Shown in pieces: positions 8,521 through 16,296 of a DNA stretch of 64,000 nt. How positions within the stretch are numbered: the first letter of the stretch is position 1; the number at the start of each line of letters is the position of its first letter. Below the pieces are notes generated by a model. That model made no database searches. It worked only from the letters and a program-made list of their open reading frames with translations, and was not told where the DNA came from. The position numbers and the translations under genes are program-made. The DNA comes from Branchiibius sp. NY16-3462-2 (lineage in GTDB: Bacteria > Actinomycetota > Actinomycetes > Actinomycetales > Dermatophilaceae): contig NZ_LVCF01000035.1 of NCBI RefSeq assembly GCF_001594145.1, forward strand, positions 124,001 to 188,000, read 5' to 3'.

Positions 8521-9149
8521 CCCACCCCTCAACCCACCCGTTGACCCGGCGGACCAGTGACGATGTCGACGCTGCTGTGGCTACCGCATCGGCCGACAGC
8601 GTCCGGTCCTGGCAGGAACTGGCAACAGCACTGAGCGCACCCGACCTGACCGAACTGGTGGACGCGGCCGGCTCGGCGCTGGTCGCGGCACTTGTCGGTG
8701 GGGGAGCACTCCTGGTCGCCGGCAACGGGGGCAGTGCCGCGATCGCCAGCCATGTCGCCGCGGAGTTCATCGGCAAGTGCGTCCAGGACCGGGCGCCTCT
8801 GCCGGCGATCAACCTCGCGGAGTCGTTGTCGTCGATCACCGCAGTGGCCAACGACTACGGCTACGACCAGGTGTTCGCGCGCGGCATCCTCGCGCACGGT
8901 CGCCCGGGAGACGTGTTCCTGGCCATGACGACCAGTGGGACCAGTCCCAATGTGCTGGCCGCCCTCGACGTCGCCGCGCAGCGCGGACTGGTCACGATCG
9001 TCCTGACCGGGGCCAAGGGCGAAGGGCTGCACGGCCGGGCCGACCACGTCCTGATCGTGCCGAGTGACCAGACCCCCAGGATCCAAGAGGTCCACATGCT
9101 GTGGGCGCACGCCTGGTGCGAGGCAGTGGACGCCCTCAGCCAGCCGTGA
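8517..9149 (+). CDS. gmhA: Sedoheptulose 7-phosphate isomerase (phosphoheptose isomerase)
   Basis: 210-aa SIS-domain protein. It converts sedoheptulose 7-phosphate to D-glycero-D-manno-heptose 7-phosphate, the first committed step to activated heptose. LLVAGNGGSAAIASHVAAEF and MTTSGTSPNVLAAL are the phosphosugar-binding loops; HVAAEF and QEVHMLWAH hold candidate metal/acid-base His and Glu residues, as in GmhA. Start ATG 8517 overlaps the kinase stop, and its own stop is overlapped by the GTG of the phosphatase gene, so the three are translationally coupled. The substrate is made by transketolase, also encoded in this window (53065-55218). Confidence 0.88.
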   Translation: MTHPSTHPLTRRTSDDVDAAVATASADSVRSWQELATALSAPDLTELVDAAGSALVAALVGGGALLVAGNGGSAAIASHVAAEFIGKCVQDRAPLPAINLAESLSSITAVANDYGYDQVFARGILAHGRPGDVFLAMTTSGTSPNVLAALDVAAQRGLVTIVLTGAKGEGLHGRADHVLIVPSDQTPRIQEVHMLWAHAWCEAVDALSQP

Positions 9150-9724
9150 CGAGCGGCGGCCCGGTGCCCCTGGGCGACGACGAGCTCCTGGGTCGCAGCA
9201 CCGCCCCGATTGCTCCCGCCGGCACTCACGCGCCGTACGACCTGGTCTTCCTCGATCGCGACGGCACCCTGAACGAGCACCGCCCGGGGTACGTCGATCG
9301 GCCGGCCGACCTGATCCTGTTGCCGGACGCCGTGGCCGCCGTCCGGGCCCTGAACGACAGCGGCGCCCGGGTCGTGCTGGTGACCAACCAGCGCGGAATC
9401 GCGACCGGTGCCTTGCGCGAGGCCGACCTGCTGGGCGTGCAGCGCGATCTAGTGCGGCAACTGGCGGTCGGTGGCGCGCACCTGGACGCGGTGCAGCTGT
9501 GCCCGCACGAGGCAGGTACCTGCCGATGCCGCAAGCCAGAACCCGGCCTCATCACTGCGGCTCTGGCCCGCGCCGGGTGGGCCGACCCCGCGCGGTGCGT
9601 GCTCTTCGGCGACCAGGATTCGGATCTCGTGGCCGCCCGGTCCGCCGGCGTGCGTGGCGTGCGGGTCGGTGCGGCCGGACTGACCCGGGCCGACCTGGGT
9701 TGTCCACGTTCGCGCGCCGTGTGA
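9146..9724 (+). CDS. gmhB: D-glycero-D-manno-heptose 1,7-bisphosphate 7-phosphatase (HAD family)
   Basis: 192-aa HAD-superfamily phosphatase. Motif I FLDRDGTLN, motif II in VTNQRGIATG, and motif III/IV in GDQDSDLVAA are present, with the zinc-binding insertion CPHEAGTCRCRKPEPG that characterises GmhB and HisB-N phosphatases. It removes the 7-phosphate after the kinase step. GTG 9146 overlaps the gmhA stop (GTGA); the 15-codon in-frame extension upstream lies inside gmhA. Histidinol phosphatase is the main alternative, but the gene order kinase-isomerase-phosphatase argues for heptose. No nucleotidyltransferase (HddC) gene follows. Confidence 0.85.
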   Translation: MTSGGPVPLGDDELLGRSTAPIAPAGTHAPYDLVFLDRDGTLNEHRPGYVDRPADLILLPDAVAAVRALNDSGARVVLVTNQRGIATGALREADLLGVQRDLVRQLAVGGAHLDAVQLCPHEAGTCRCRKPEPGLITAALARAGWADPARCVLFGDQDSDLVAARSAGVRGVRVGAAGLTRADLGCPRSRAV

Positions 9725-9790
9725 CATGGATCGCATTGTTACTGCTACTGTCCGGTAGGTAATTCCGTTCGGCGTTGGAGGTTCCGCAGC

Positions 9791-10924
9791 ATGCTGCGCA
9801 AGTTGGCGCTCCCCTTCCTCATCGGCCTGGGAGCCTTTCTGGTTGTGATGGCTCTCGGCCTGAAGTTCTGGGCCCCCGACAAGTTGGCGATCATCCCGCT
9901 GGACCAGAACACCCGGCAGGAACTGACCGACCCCAACGCCAAGTTCTTCGACGCGGACACGCTGTCCTACAAGGAGGGGCCGGTCAACACCACGTTGGTC
10001 GTGGCCGCCGACAAGTCCGGCAGCGAGAAACTCGGCGACAACAAGGTGATCCTGAACAAGTGGCAGGTCACCGACAACAACAACACCCCGCCGCCGATGG
10101 CCGCCAACTCCGCCACCTACGCCGTTGATCGCAACTCCGGCCTTCCCGTGAAGTGGTCGGGCACCACCCTTAACGACGGCGTGAACGGCGACCAGCCGGC
10201 GACCGTCGAGGGTTACACGATCAAGTTCCCGTTCGGCACGCAGAAGACGACGTACAAGTACTGGGACGACACTCTCAAGAAGACGATGGACATGAAGTAC
10301 GTGTCCACCGAGAGCATCAACGGCTTGCAGGTCTACAAGTTCGAGGGCACGGTTCCCGAGACCACGTTCCGCATGCAGGAGGTGCCCGGTGCGATCTTCG
10401 GTCTCGGCGCATCCAGCGCCGGTCAGAACGCGGAGCGCACCTACGCCAACACCCGCATCCTGTGGGTCGAGCCGCAGACGGGCGTGTTCATCAAGGCCTC
10501 CGAGCACCAGCTGCAGCGCTTCAAGATCCCCGGACACGACCCTGCCCTGGCCGTCGACACCACCCAGGTGATGACCCCGGCCACCGTCAAGGAGAACACC
10601 GACTACTGGGGCCAGAAGGCGTTCCTCCTGAAGGTCCTGCACATCATGCCGTGGATCCTCGGTCCGCTGGGTGTCCTGACCCTGCTCGGTGCGCCGTTCC
10701 TGGCGCGACTGCTCGAGCGCCGCAACGAGGAGGATTACTCCGAGTGGCAGGACCACGACGACGATGACGATCGATCCGGCCGTCACGTCGCAGCCACTGA
10801 GCCGGAGGCTCGCGAGAACCACGAGTACGTGCACGCTGATCAGATCTGGGACGACGAGTACTCCAGCCGCGCCGAGCGCCGCAGTGGAACCGGCGACGAC
10901 ACCATCGAGTTGCGTAAGAAATGA
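9791..10924 (+). CDS. DUF3068 domain membrane protein
   Basis: 377-aa actinobacterial protein of the DUF3068 (PorA-like annotation) family. It has an N-terminal helix (about 5-27, LALPFLIGLGAFLVVMALGL), a large extracytoplasmic domain, a second helix (about 280-305, MPWILGPLGVLTLLGAPFLA) and a cytoplasmic tail rich in Asp/Glu (DDDDD at about 325). Function is unknown; members are found near envelope glycan genes. RBS GGAGG at 9776-9780, ten bases before ATG 9791. The ATGA overlap with the next gene shows it is co-transcribed with the sugar-nucleotide enzyme. Confidence 0.8.
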   Translation: MLRKLALPFLIGLGAFLVVMALGLKFWAPDKLAIIPLDQNTRQELTDPNAKFFDADTLSYKEGPVNTTLVVAADKSGSEKLGDNKVILNKWQVTDNNNTPPPMAANSATYAVDRNSGLPVKWSGTTLNDGVNGDQPATVEGYTIKFPFGTQKTTYKYWDDTLKKTMDMKYVSTESINGLQVYKFEGTVPETTFRMQEVPGAIFGLGASSAGQNAERTYANTRILWVEPQTGVFIKASEHQLQRFKIPGHDPALAVDTTQVMTPATVKENTDYWGQKAFLLKVLHIMPWILGPLGVLTLLGAPFLARLLERRNEEDYSEWQDHDDDDDRSGRHVAATEPEARENHEYVHADQIWDDEYSSRAERRSGTGDDTIELRKK

Positions 10925-11931
10925 CGTCTCGCGTCGTCGTCACGGGTGGGGCTGGTTTCCTCGGCTCGCACCTGTGTGAATCGCTGCTCGCCAGGGGGGA
11001 CACCGTTGTCGCCGTCGACAACCTGTGCACCGGCAGGGCGGCCAATGTCGCTGCGCTGCAGAGCAATCCGCGCTTCACGCTGGTCCACGCCGACGTAGTG
11101 GATGGTCTGGCGATCGAGGGCCCGGTCGACCTGGTGCTGCATTTCGCGAGCCCAGCCTCGCCGGTCGACTACCTGCGGTTGCCGATCGAGACGTTGCGGG
11201 TGGGATCCCAGGGCACGATGCACGCCCTGGATCTCGCACGCGACAAGGACGCCCGGTTCCTGCTCGCCTCCACGTCGGAGGTGTACGGCGACCCGGAGGT
11301 GCACCCGCAGCGCGAGGACTACTGGGGCAACGTCAATCCGGTCGGACCGCGCGGCGTCTACGACGAGGCCAAACGGTTCGGTGAGGCCATGACGATGGCC
11401 TACCGCTCGACGTACGGCGTGAATACCGCCATCGTCCGTATCTTCAACACCTTCGGTCCGCGGATGCGACCCAACGACGGGCGGGCGATCCCGAACTTCA
11501 TCCGGCAGGCCTTGGCCGGTGACCCGGTCACGGTCAGCGGTGATGGTCTGCAGACCCGGTCGATCTGCTACGTCGATGACCTGGTCGCCGGCATCCTGGC
11601 CCTGGCCGACAGCACCGAGCCCGGCCCGATGAACATCGGTAACCCGCACGAGATCTCCATGCTCGACCTGGCCGGCTGGGTCGTGAAACTCACCAACTCG
11701 ACGTCCCCGGTCGTCCACATCGAGCGGCCGGTCGACGATCCGACCGTCCGTCAACCAGACACGACGCAGGCCCAGGAGGCGCTCGGCTGGGCGCCGCAGG
11801 TGGATATCGAGGACGGGCTGGAGCGCACCATCGCGTGGTTCCGTGCGCATGAGGTGGAGGACCAGGTCCTCAGCCCGGAGCAGACCGCTGCGATCCTCAC
11901 CCGCGGCGAGCCCGGTCAGCCCGCCGAGTAG
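10921..11931 (+). CDS. NAD-dependent SDR, UDP-glucuronate decarboxylase (UXS)-like
   Basis: 336-aa extended short-chain dehydrogenase. The NAD loop GGAGFLG lies at residues 9-15 and the catalytic pair in YDEAK at Y147 and K151. The stretch HFASPASPVDY, then STSEVYGDPEVHPQ and YWGNVNPVGPRG, is the signature of UDP-xylose synthases, which decarboxylate UDP-glucuronate to UDP-xylose. Later RIFNTFGPRM and DGLQTRSICYVDD fit the substrate-binding half. It probably supplies a nucleotide sugar to the glycosyltransferases of this region. dTDP-glucose dehydratase or an epimerase is a less likely alternative. It starts by ATGA overlap with the DUF3068 gene and converges on the next minus-strand gene with a 5-bp gap. 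Confidence 0.83.
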   Translation: MTSRVVVTGGAGFLGSHLCESLLARGDTVVAVDNLCTGRAANVAALQSNPRFTLVHADVVDGLAIEGPVDLVLHFASPASPVDYLRLPIETLRVGSQGTMHALDLARDKDARFLLASTSEVYGDPEVHPQREDYWGNVNPVGPRGVYDEAKRFGEAMTMAYRSTYGVNTAIVRIFNTFGPRMRPNDGRAIPNFIRQALAGDPVTVSGDGLQTRSICYVDDLVAGILALADSTEPGPMNIGNPHEISMLDLAGWVVKLTNSTSPVVHIERPVDDPTVRQPDTTQAQEALGWAPQVDIEDGLERTIAWFRAHEVEDQVLSPEQTAAILTRGEPGQPAE

Positions 11932-11936
11932 AACCG

Positions 11937-12737
11937 CTAGCCCGCACGGTGCGCGACGAAGATCGCCGTACCCGGAATCACGGTGCCCCGTAACGGGCTC
12001 CAGCCGCCCCAGATCTGATCGTTGCGGGCCGGCCATTCCGGCTCGACGACGTCGTCGATCACGAAGCCGGCCGCCGCGAGTTCCCGGATCCGATCGCCCA
12101 TGGTGCGGTGATGTTCGACGTACGTCGCCCGGCCGCTACCGTCCTGTTCGACGTAGGGGGTCCGGTCGAAATAGCTCGTGCGGACGGTGAGTCCCTCCGG
12201 GCCCGGCGCATCCGGGAACGCCCACCGGATCGGGTGGGTCGTGGAAAAGACCCACCGGCCGCCGGCGTCGAGTACGCGGTACACCTCCCGCATGACCGCG
12301 GCGGTGTCGGCGATGAACGGGATCGCGCCGTACGCCGTGAACACGACGTCGAAACTGCGGTCGGCGAAGGGCAGGACGGTGGCGTCGCACTGCAGCAGCG
12401 GTAGGTGGATGTCGTGGGAATCGTCGATCAGCCGGGCCTGCGCCAGCATGCCCGCCGACAGATCGGTGGCGACCACGCGGCGTACGCCGATGTCGTGTAG
12501 GTAGCGGCTGCCCTGCGCGGCGCCGGCACCCACCTCGAGGATCCGGTCATCCGGACGGGCGCCCAGCAGATCCAGCTCCCGCTCGCTCCAGCCCTCCGGC
12601 CCCCAGACCAGCTCGGCGTCGCCGAGGAAGTCACCGTGTTCGGCGACGTACTCGGCGGCCTCACGATCCCACCACCCGCGATTGGCATACGCGGTTTCCG
12701 CGGGCCCGGCCGAGCGGCGGGATACCGTATCACTCAT
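11937..12737 (-). CDS. Class I SAM-dependent methyltransferase
   Basis: 266-aa methyltransferase. The SAM loop ILEVGAGAAQGSRYL (about 65-79), acidic residue in ATDLSAGML, and the PFADRSFDVVFTAYGAIPF region place it in the Methyltransf_11/25 class. A long C-terminal part after STTHPIRW could form the acceptor pocket; substrate unknown. Start ATG 12737 is the first codon after the intergenic region shared with rpsA; the rpsA promoter -35 sits two bases away, so the two divergent genes have closely packed control sequences. It is not obviously part of the glycan operon because it lies on the opposite strand. Confidence 0.8.
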   Translation of the reverse strand: MSDTVSRRSAGPAETAYANRGWWDREAAEYVAEHGDFLGDAELVWGPEGWSERELDLLGARPDDRILEVGAGAAQGSRYLHDIGVRRVVATDLSAGMLAQARLIDDSHDIHLPLLQCDATVLPFADRSFDVVFTAYGAIPFIADTAAVMREVYRVLDAGGRWVFSTTHPIRWAFPDAPGPEGLTVRTSYFDRTPYVEQDGSGRATYVEHHRTMGDRIRELAAAGFVIDDVVEPEWPARNDQIWGGWSPLRGTVIPGTAIFVAHRAG

Positions 12738-12738
12738 T

Positions 12739-12768
12739 TTGACCCGGTACTCCCAACATCAGTAGGCT
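12739..12768 (+). promoter_or_regulatory. Candidate rpsA promoter
   Basis: TTGACC (12739-12744), an 18-bp spacer and TAGGCT (12763-12768) resemble a housekeeping actinobacterial promoter. It lies about 60 bp before rpsA, giving a leader with a weak AAAGG site at 12815-12819. A 10-bp palindrome GTGTGCACAC lies in the leader at 12784-12793. Confidence 0.5.
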
Positions 12769-12830
12769 GAGTAAGCGCGCCGTGTGTGCACACCCAACTC
12801 CATTCCATATATCTAAAGGTTTCCTACTAC

Positions 12831-14291
12831 ATGACTGCCACTACTACCTCTCCGATCGCGATCAACGACATCGGGTCGGAGGAAGAGCTGCTCGCCGCGA
12901 TTGACGCGACGATCAAGCACTTCAACGACGGCGACATCGTCGAAGGTGTCATCGTCAAGGTCGACCGGGACGAGGTCCTGCTCGACATCGGTTACAAGAC
13001 CGAGGGTGTCATTCCCTCCCGCGAACTCTCCATCAAGCACGACGTCGACCCCGGTGAGGTCGTTTCCGTGGGCGATGAGGTCGAGGCCCTGGTCCTCCAG
13101 AAGGAGGACAAGGAAGGTCGACTGATCCTGTCCAAGAAGCGCGCTCAGTACGAGCGGGCCTGGGGCGCGATCGAGAAGGTCAAGGAAGAGGACGGTGTCG
13201 TCACCGGTACCGTCATCGAGGTCGTCAAGGGCGGCCTGATCCTGGACATCGGCCTGCGTGGCTTCCTGCCGGCCTCCCTGGTCGAGATGCGTCGGGTCCG
13301 CGATCTGCAGCCGTACGTCGGCAAGGAGATCGAGGCCAAGATCATCGAGCTGGACAAGAACCGCAACAACGTGGTCCTGTCCCGCCGCGCCTGGCTCGAG
13401 CAGACCCAGTCCGAGGTCCGCACGACCTTCCTCAAGGAACTGCAGAAGGGCCAAATCCGCGACGGTGTCGTGTCCTCGATCGTCAACTTCGGTGCGTTCG
13501 TGGACCTCGGCGGTGTCGACGGTCTGGTGCACGTGTCCGAGTTGTCCTGGAAGCACATCGACCACCCGAGCGAGGTCGTCGAGGTCGGTCAGCCGGTCAC
13601 CGTCGAGGTGCTCGACGTGGACATGGACCGCGAGCGGGTTTCGTTGTCGCTCAAGGCGACCCAGGAAGACCCCTGGCAGCACTTCGCCCGCACCCACGCC
13701 ATCGGCCAGGTCGTGCCGGGCAAGGTCACCAAGCTGGTGCCGTTCGGTGCGTTCGTGCGCGTCGAGGACGGTATCGAGGGCCTGGTGCACATCTCCGAGC
13801 TGGCCGAGCGTCACGTGGAGCTGCCGGAGCAGGTCGTCACCGTCGGCCAGGACATCTTCGTCAAGGTCATCGACATCGACCTGGAGCGTCGCCGCATCTC
13901 GCTGTCCCTGAAGCAGGCCAACGAGGCCGCTGACGGTGCCACCGAGTTCGACCCGACGCTCTACGGCATGGCCGCCGAGTACGACGAGCAGGGCAACTAC
14001 AAGTACCCCGAGGGCTTCGACCCGGAGACCAACGAGTGGCTCGAAGGCTTCGATGCCCAGCGCGAGAAGTGGGAGAAGGAGTACGCCGAGGCGCACGCCC
14101 GCTACGAATCGCACCAGGCGCAGATCGAGGCGGCCCGCAAGGCCGACGCCGAGGCCGCGGACGCCCCGGCAGCCGCGAGCTCGTTCTCCTCGGAGTCCGG
14201 TTCCGACGCTGGCGCTGCGGCGCCGGTCGAGGGCACCCTGGCCTCCGACGAGGCGCTGGCCGCCCTGCGCGAGAAGCTCACCGGCAACTGA
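12831..14291 (+). CDS. rpsA: 30S ribosomal protein S1
   Basis: 486-aa ribosomal protein S1, which binds mRNA on the 30S subunit and helps start translation. Four S1 RNA-binding repeats are visible at roughly residues 33-105, 118-188, 204-274 and 291-360; the third and fourth show GVVSSIVNFGAFVDLGGVDGL and GKVTKLVPFGAFVRVEDGIEGL-like cores. A long acidic, Ala-rich tail follows, as in other actinobacterial S1 proteins. ATG 12831 begins the conserved sequence; an upstream in-frame GTG at 12786 is in the leader. It stands alone as a transcript, closed by a strong terminator. Confidence 0.95.
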   Translation: MTATTTSPIAINDIGSEEELLAAIDATIKHFNDGDIVEGVIVKVDRDEVLLDIGYKTEGVIPSRELSIKHDVDPGEVVSVGDEVEALVLQKEDKEGRLILSKKRAQYERAWGAIEKVKEEDGVVTGTVIEVVKGGLILDIGLRGFLPASLVEMRRVRDLQPYVGKEIEAKIIELDKNRNNVVLSRRAWLEQTQSEVRTTFLKELQKGQIRDGVVSSIVNFGAFVDLGGVDGLVHVSELSWKHIDHPSEVVEVGQPVTVEVLDVDMDRERVSLSLKATQEDPWQHFARTHAIGQVVPGKVTKLVPFGAFVRVEDGIEGLVHISELAERHVELPEQVVTVGQDIFVKVIDIDLERRRISLSLKQANEAADGATEFDPTLYGMAAEYDEQGNYKYPEGFDPETNEWLEGFDAQREKWEKEYAEAHARYESHQAQIEAARKADAEAADAPAAASSFSSESGSDAGAAAPVEGTLASDEALAALREKLTGN

Positions 14292-14315
14292 CGATTCCTC
14301 GTCAGACGTCACGCG

Positions 14316-14347
14316 ACGCCCGTTCCTGCTTCGGCAGGGACGGGCGT
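14316..14347 (+). terminator. Intrinsic terminator with UUCG tetraloop after rpsA
   Basis: Arms ACGCCCGTTCCTGC and GCAGGGACGGGCGT pair over 14 positions with a single G-U wobble and enclose the loop TTCG. The following bases (TGTCGTCTGTC) are only moderately T-rich, as is common in actinobacteria. Its position 24 bp after the rpsA stop fits transcript termination. Confidence 0.85.
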
Positions 14348-14456
14348 TGTCGTCTGTCGGCCGTGCCCGACTTCGCTGGTTCGTGGCCCGACCGCGCGTC
14401 GCAGGTGTTCACCTACCGCCCAGTAAGGCTAGGTTTGTCCCAACGTTAACTGGGTC

Positions 14457-14479
14457 ACACCGCCGTTCCTGGGCGGTGT
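14457..14479 (+). other. Leader hairpin before the small membrane protein gene
   Basis: ACACCGCC (14457-14464), a 7-base loop and GGCGGTGT (14472-14479) form a perfect 8-bp stem ending seven bases before the GAAGG ribosome-binding site of the gene at 14498. It lacks a U-tract, so it may be an RNA leader structure, not a terminator. Confidence 0.35.
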
Positions 14480-14497
14480 TCTTGCGAAGGGTGCGAC

Positions 14498-14932
14498 ATG
14501 AGTGATGTAACACGGGCCAACCGACCAGCGTCGGTGGGGATAGTGGCGATCTTCCTCGCCGTCGCCGGCATCTTGGAGATCATCGCCGGCATCCTGTTGA
14601 TCGTGCACCACAACGACGCGGACGCTCAGGCGCATCTGGGAACCGCGAGCCCGGACGTTCCGCACGCCACGACCCTGTTGCTGCTCGGCATCGCCGCGAT
14701 CATCATCGGTCTGATGTACCTGGCCGCGTCCCGGGGATTGTGGCTCGGGGGAGACACCTGGCGGGTCATCGTGATCTTCGTGTCGGTCCTGAACATCATC
14801 GGGCTGATCATGGCCACGATCTTCGTCATCGACACCACCAGCCGGATCGTCACGATCATCACGGCCATCGTGGCGGCCCTGGTCATCGCAGCGCTCGTCT
14901 CGCCCAAGTCCAAGGAGTTCTTCGGCGCGTAA
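14498..14932 (+). CDS. Four-helix membrane protein (DUF7144-like)
   Basis: 144-aa hypothetical membrane protein with four hydrophobic segments at about 14-35, 58-78, 87-110 and 116-135, short loops and a C-terminal tail SPKSKEFFGA. The pattern resembles the DUF7144 family of small actinobacterial membrane proteins, whose role is unknown. ATG 14498 is preceded by GAAGG with a 7-base spacer and by a TAGGTT hexamer at 14430-14435 that could be a -10 element. It lies alone between the rpsA terminator and coaE. No catalytic motif is visible. Confidence 0.72.
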   Translation: MSDVTRANRPASVGIVAIFLAVAGILEIIAGILLIVHHNDADAQAHLGTASPDVPHATTLLLLGIAAIIIGLMYLAASRGLWLGGDTWRVIVIFVSVLNIIGLIMATIFVIDTTSRIVTIITAIVAALVIAALVSPKSKEFFGA

Positions 14933-14953
14933 AGCCTGACGAGTCCCCTGCAC

Positions 14954-14965
14954 TACGGTCGGTCC
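14954..14965 (+). promoter_or_regulatory. Candidate leaderless -10 element for coaE
   Basis: TACGGT (14954-14959) ends six bases before ATG 14966, the arrangement expected when transcription starts at the initiation codon. Confidence 0.5.
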
Positions 14966-16162
14966 ATGCTTCGGATCGGACTGACCGGCGGGATCGGCTC
15001 AGGCAAGTCAACGGTCGCCGCACGCCTCGTGGCGCGCGGCGCCGTCGTCGTCGACGCGGATCGTCTGGCGCGTGAGGTGGTGGAGCCCGGCACACCCGGA
15101 CTAGCCCGCATCGCCGAGGAATTCGGTCCCTCGGTCATCGCATCGGACGGGTCGCTCGAGCGGGCCGCGCTGGGGGCGGTGGTCTTCGGCGACCCGGCCG
15201 CGCGCCGTACGTTGGAGGCGATCACCCACCCGCTCATCCAGTCCCGGACCCGGGAGCTGTTCGCGGCGGCACCGGCGGAGGCGATCGTCGTGCACGACGT
15301 ACCGCTCCTGGTGGAGTTGGGGATGGCACCGGGCTACCACCTGGTGCTGATGGTGCACGCCGACGAGCAGGTCCGGCAGGGCCGCCTGGTCACCGACCGG
15401 GGGATGGACCCGCAGGCGGCGCGCAGCCGCATCGCCGCCCAGGCGGCCGTGGCACAACGGCGCGCAGTCGCCGACGTGTGGCTGGAGAACCACGGCTCGC
15501 GTGAGCAGCTGGCCACCAAGGTCGACGAGGTGTGGGACCGCCGTCTCGCCCCGTACAACGAGAACCTGCTGACGGGTACTCGCGCTGCCCAGTCGGGTCC
15601 GGCCCGTCTGGTGCCACCGGACCCGACCTGGCCCGCCCAGGCGGCGCGATTGATCGCCCGGCTGCAGCACGTACTCGGCGATCGTGCCGCGCGGATCGAG
15701 CACATCGGCTCGACCGCGGTGCCGGGCCTGGCCGCCAAGGACGTCATCGATCTGCAGATCGGGGTCGAGCGCCTCGCTGATGCCGATGATCCGGCGTTCA
15801 TCGCCGACCTGGCGACTGCAGGCTTCCCCCGGATGGCCGGCAACACCTGGGACTCACCGAAATCGTGGGATCCGGATATTGCCCACTGGCAGAAGCGCTT
15901 TCACGGCGGAAGCGATCCGGGCAGGATCGTGCACGTCCACGTGCGCCAGATCGGGTCAGCTGGCTGGACGGCGGCGCTGCTCTTCCGGGACTGGCTGCGC
16001 GCCGTGCCCGCCGAGCGGGACAGCTACCAGGACACCAAACGGTCGCTGGCTGGTCAGTCGTCGTCGACGAGCGGGTACGCCGAGGCGAAGGAGCCATGGT
16101 TCGACGACGCCTTCCAGCTGGCCCGGGTCTGGGCGGCTGCGACGGGTTGGCAGTCACTTTGA
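14966..16162 (+). CDS. coaE: Dephospho-CoA kinase fused to a GrpB/UPF0157 nucleotidyltransferase-like domain
   Basis: 398-aa fusion. Residues 1 to about 200 are dephospho-CoA kinase, which phosphorylates the ribose 3'-hydroxyl of dephospho-CoA in the last step of CoA synthesis: Walker A GLTGGIGSGKS, then DADRLAREVVEPG and VHDVPLLVELGM. Residues about 212-398 form a GrpB (UPF0157) domain with IEHIGSTAVPGLAAKDVID, a nucleotidyltransferase-type fold. The same fusion is known in mycobacteria, where the C-terminal domain affects folding or activity. No frameshift separates the two halves. The gene is leaderless by its -10 spacing and is followed by 134 bp of non-coding DNA before the sugar transporter. 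Confidence 0.92.
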   Translation: MLRIGLTGGIGSGKSTVAARLVARGAVVVDADRLAREVVEPGTPGLARIAEEFGPSVIASDGSLERAALGAVVFGDPAARRTLEAITHPLIQSRTRELFAAAPAEAIVVHDVPLLVELGMAPGYHLVLMVHADEQVRQGRLVTDRGMDPQAARSRIAAQAAVAQRRAVADVWLENHGSREQLATKVDEVWDRRLAPYNENLLTGTRAAQSGPARLVPPDPTWPAQAARLIARLQHVLGDRAARIEHIGSTAVPGLAAKDVIDLQIGVERLADADDPAFIADLATAGFPRMAGNTWDSPKSWDPDIAHWQKRFHGGSDPGRIVHVHVRQIGSAGWTAALLFRDWLRAVPAERDSYQDTKRSLAGQSSSTSGYAEAKEPWFDDAFQLARVWAAATGWQSL

Positions 16163-16242
16163 CCATCTATTGACCGTTCGTTCACCGACTGCTTGCCTCG
16201 GCGAACTCCACCGGCTACGTCGGCACACCAGGCTCGGCGAAC
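16159..16242. repeat. Paired direct repeats upstream of the sugar ABC operon
   Basis: TTGACC occurs at 16159-16164 and 16170-16175, 11 bp apart, and CTCGGCGAAC occurs at 16197-16206 and 16233-16242. Both pairs lie between coaE and the first permease gene and could be binding half-sites for a sugar-responsive regulator. No regulator gene is adjacent. Confidence 0.3.
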
Positions 16243-16282
16243 GTGCCGGACGCTAACCCCCCAATCGTGCGGAGGGGGCAGC

Positions 16283-16296
16283 TACAGTCGGCGACT
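16283..16296 (+). promoter_or_regulatory. Candidate leaderless -10 element for the sugar ABC operon
   Basis: TACAGT (16283-16288) ends eight bases before GTG 16297 and supports that codon as the start. The purine run GGAGGGGG at 16271-16278 is 18 bases away, too far to act as a ribosome-binding site. Confidence 0.4.

Noticed and set aside
10840..12036. 398-codon minus-strand open frame
   Set aside because: Antisense to the DUF3068 and UXS-like genes; no family signature.
12813..14312. 499-codon minus-strand open frame across rpsA
   Set aside because: Exact antisense of ribosomal protein S1; composition (Leu/Asp/Val/Gln-rich) is that of a mirror frame.
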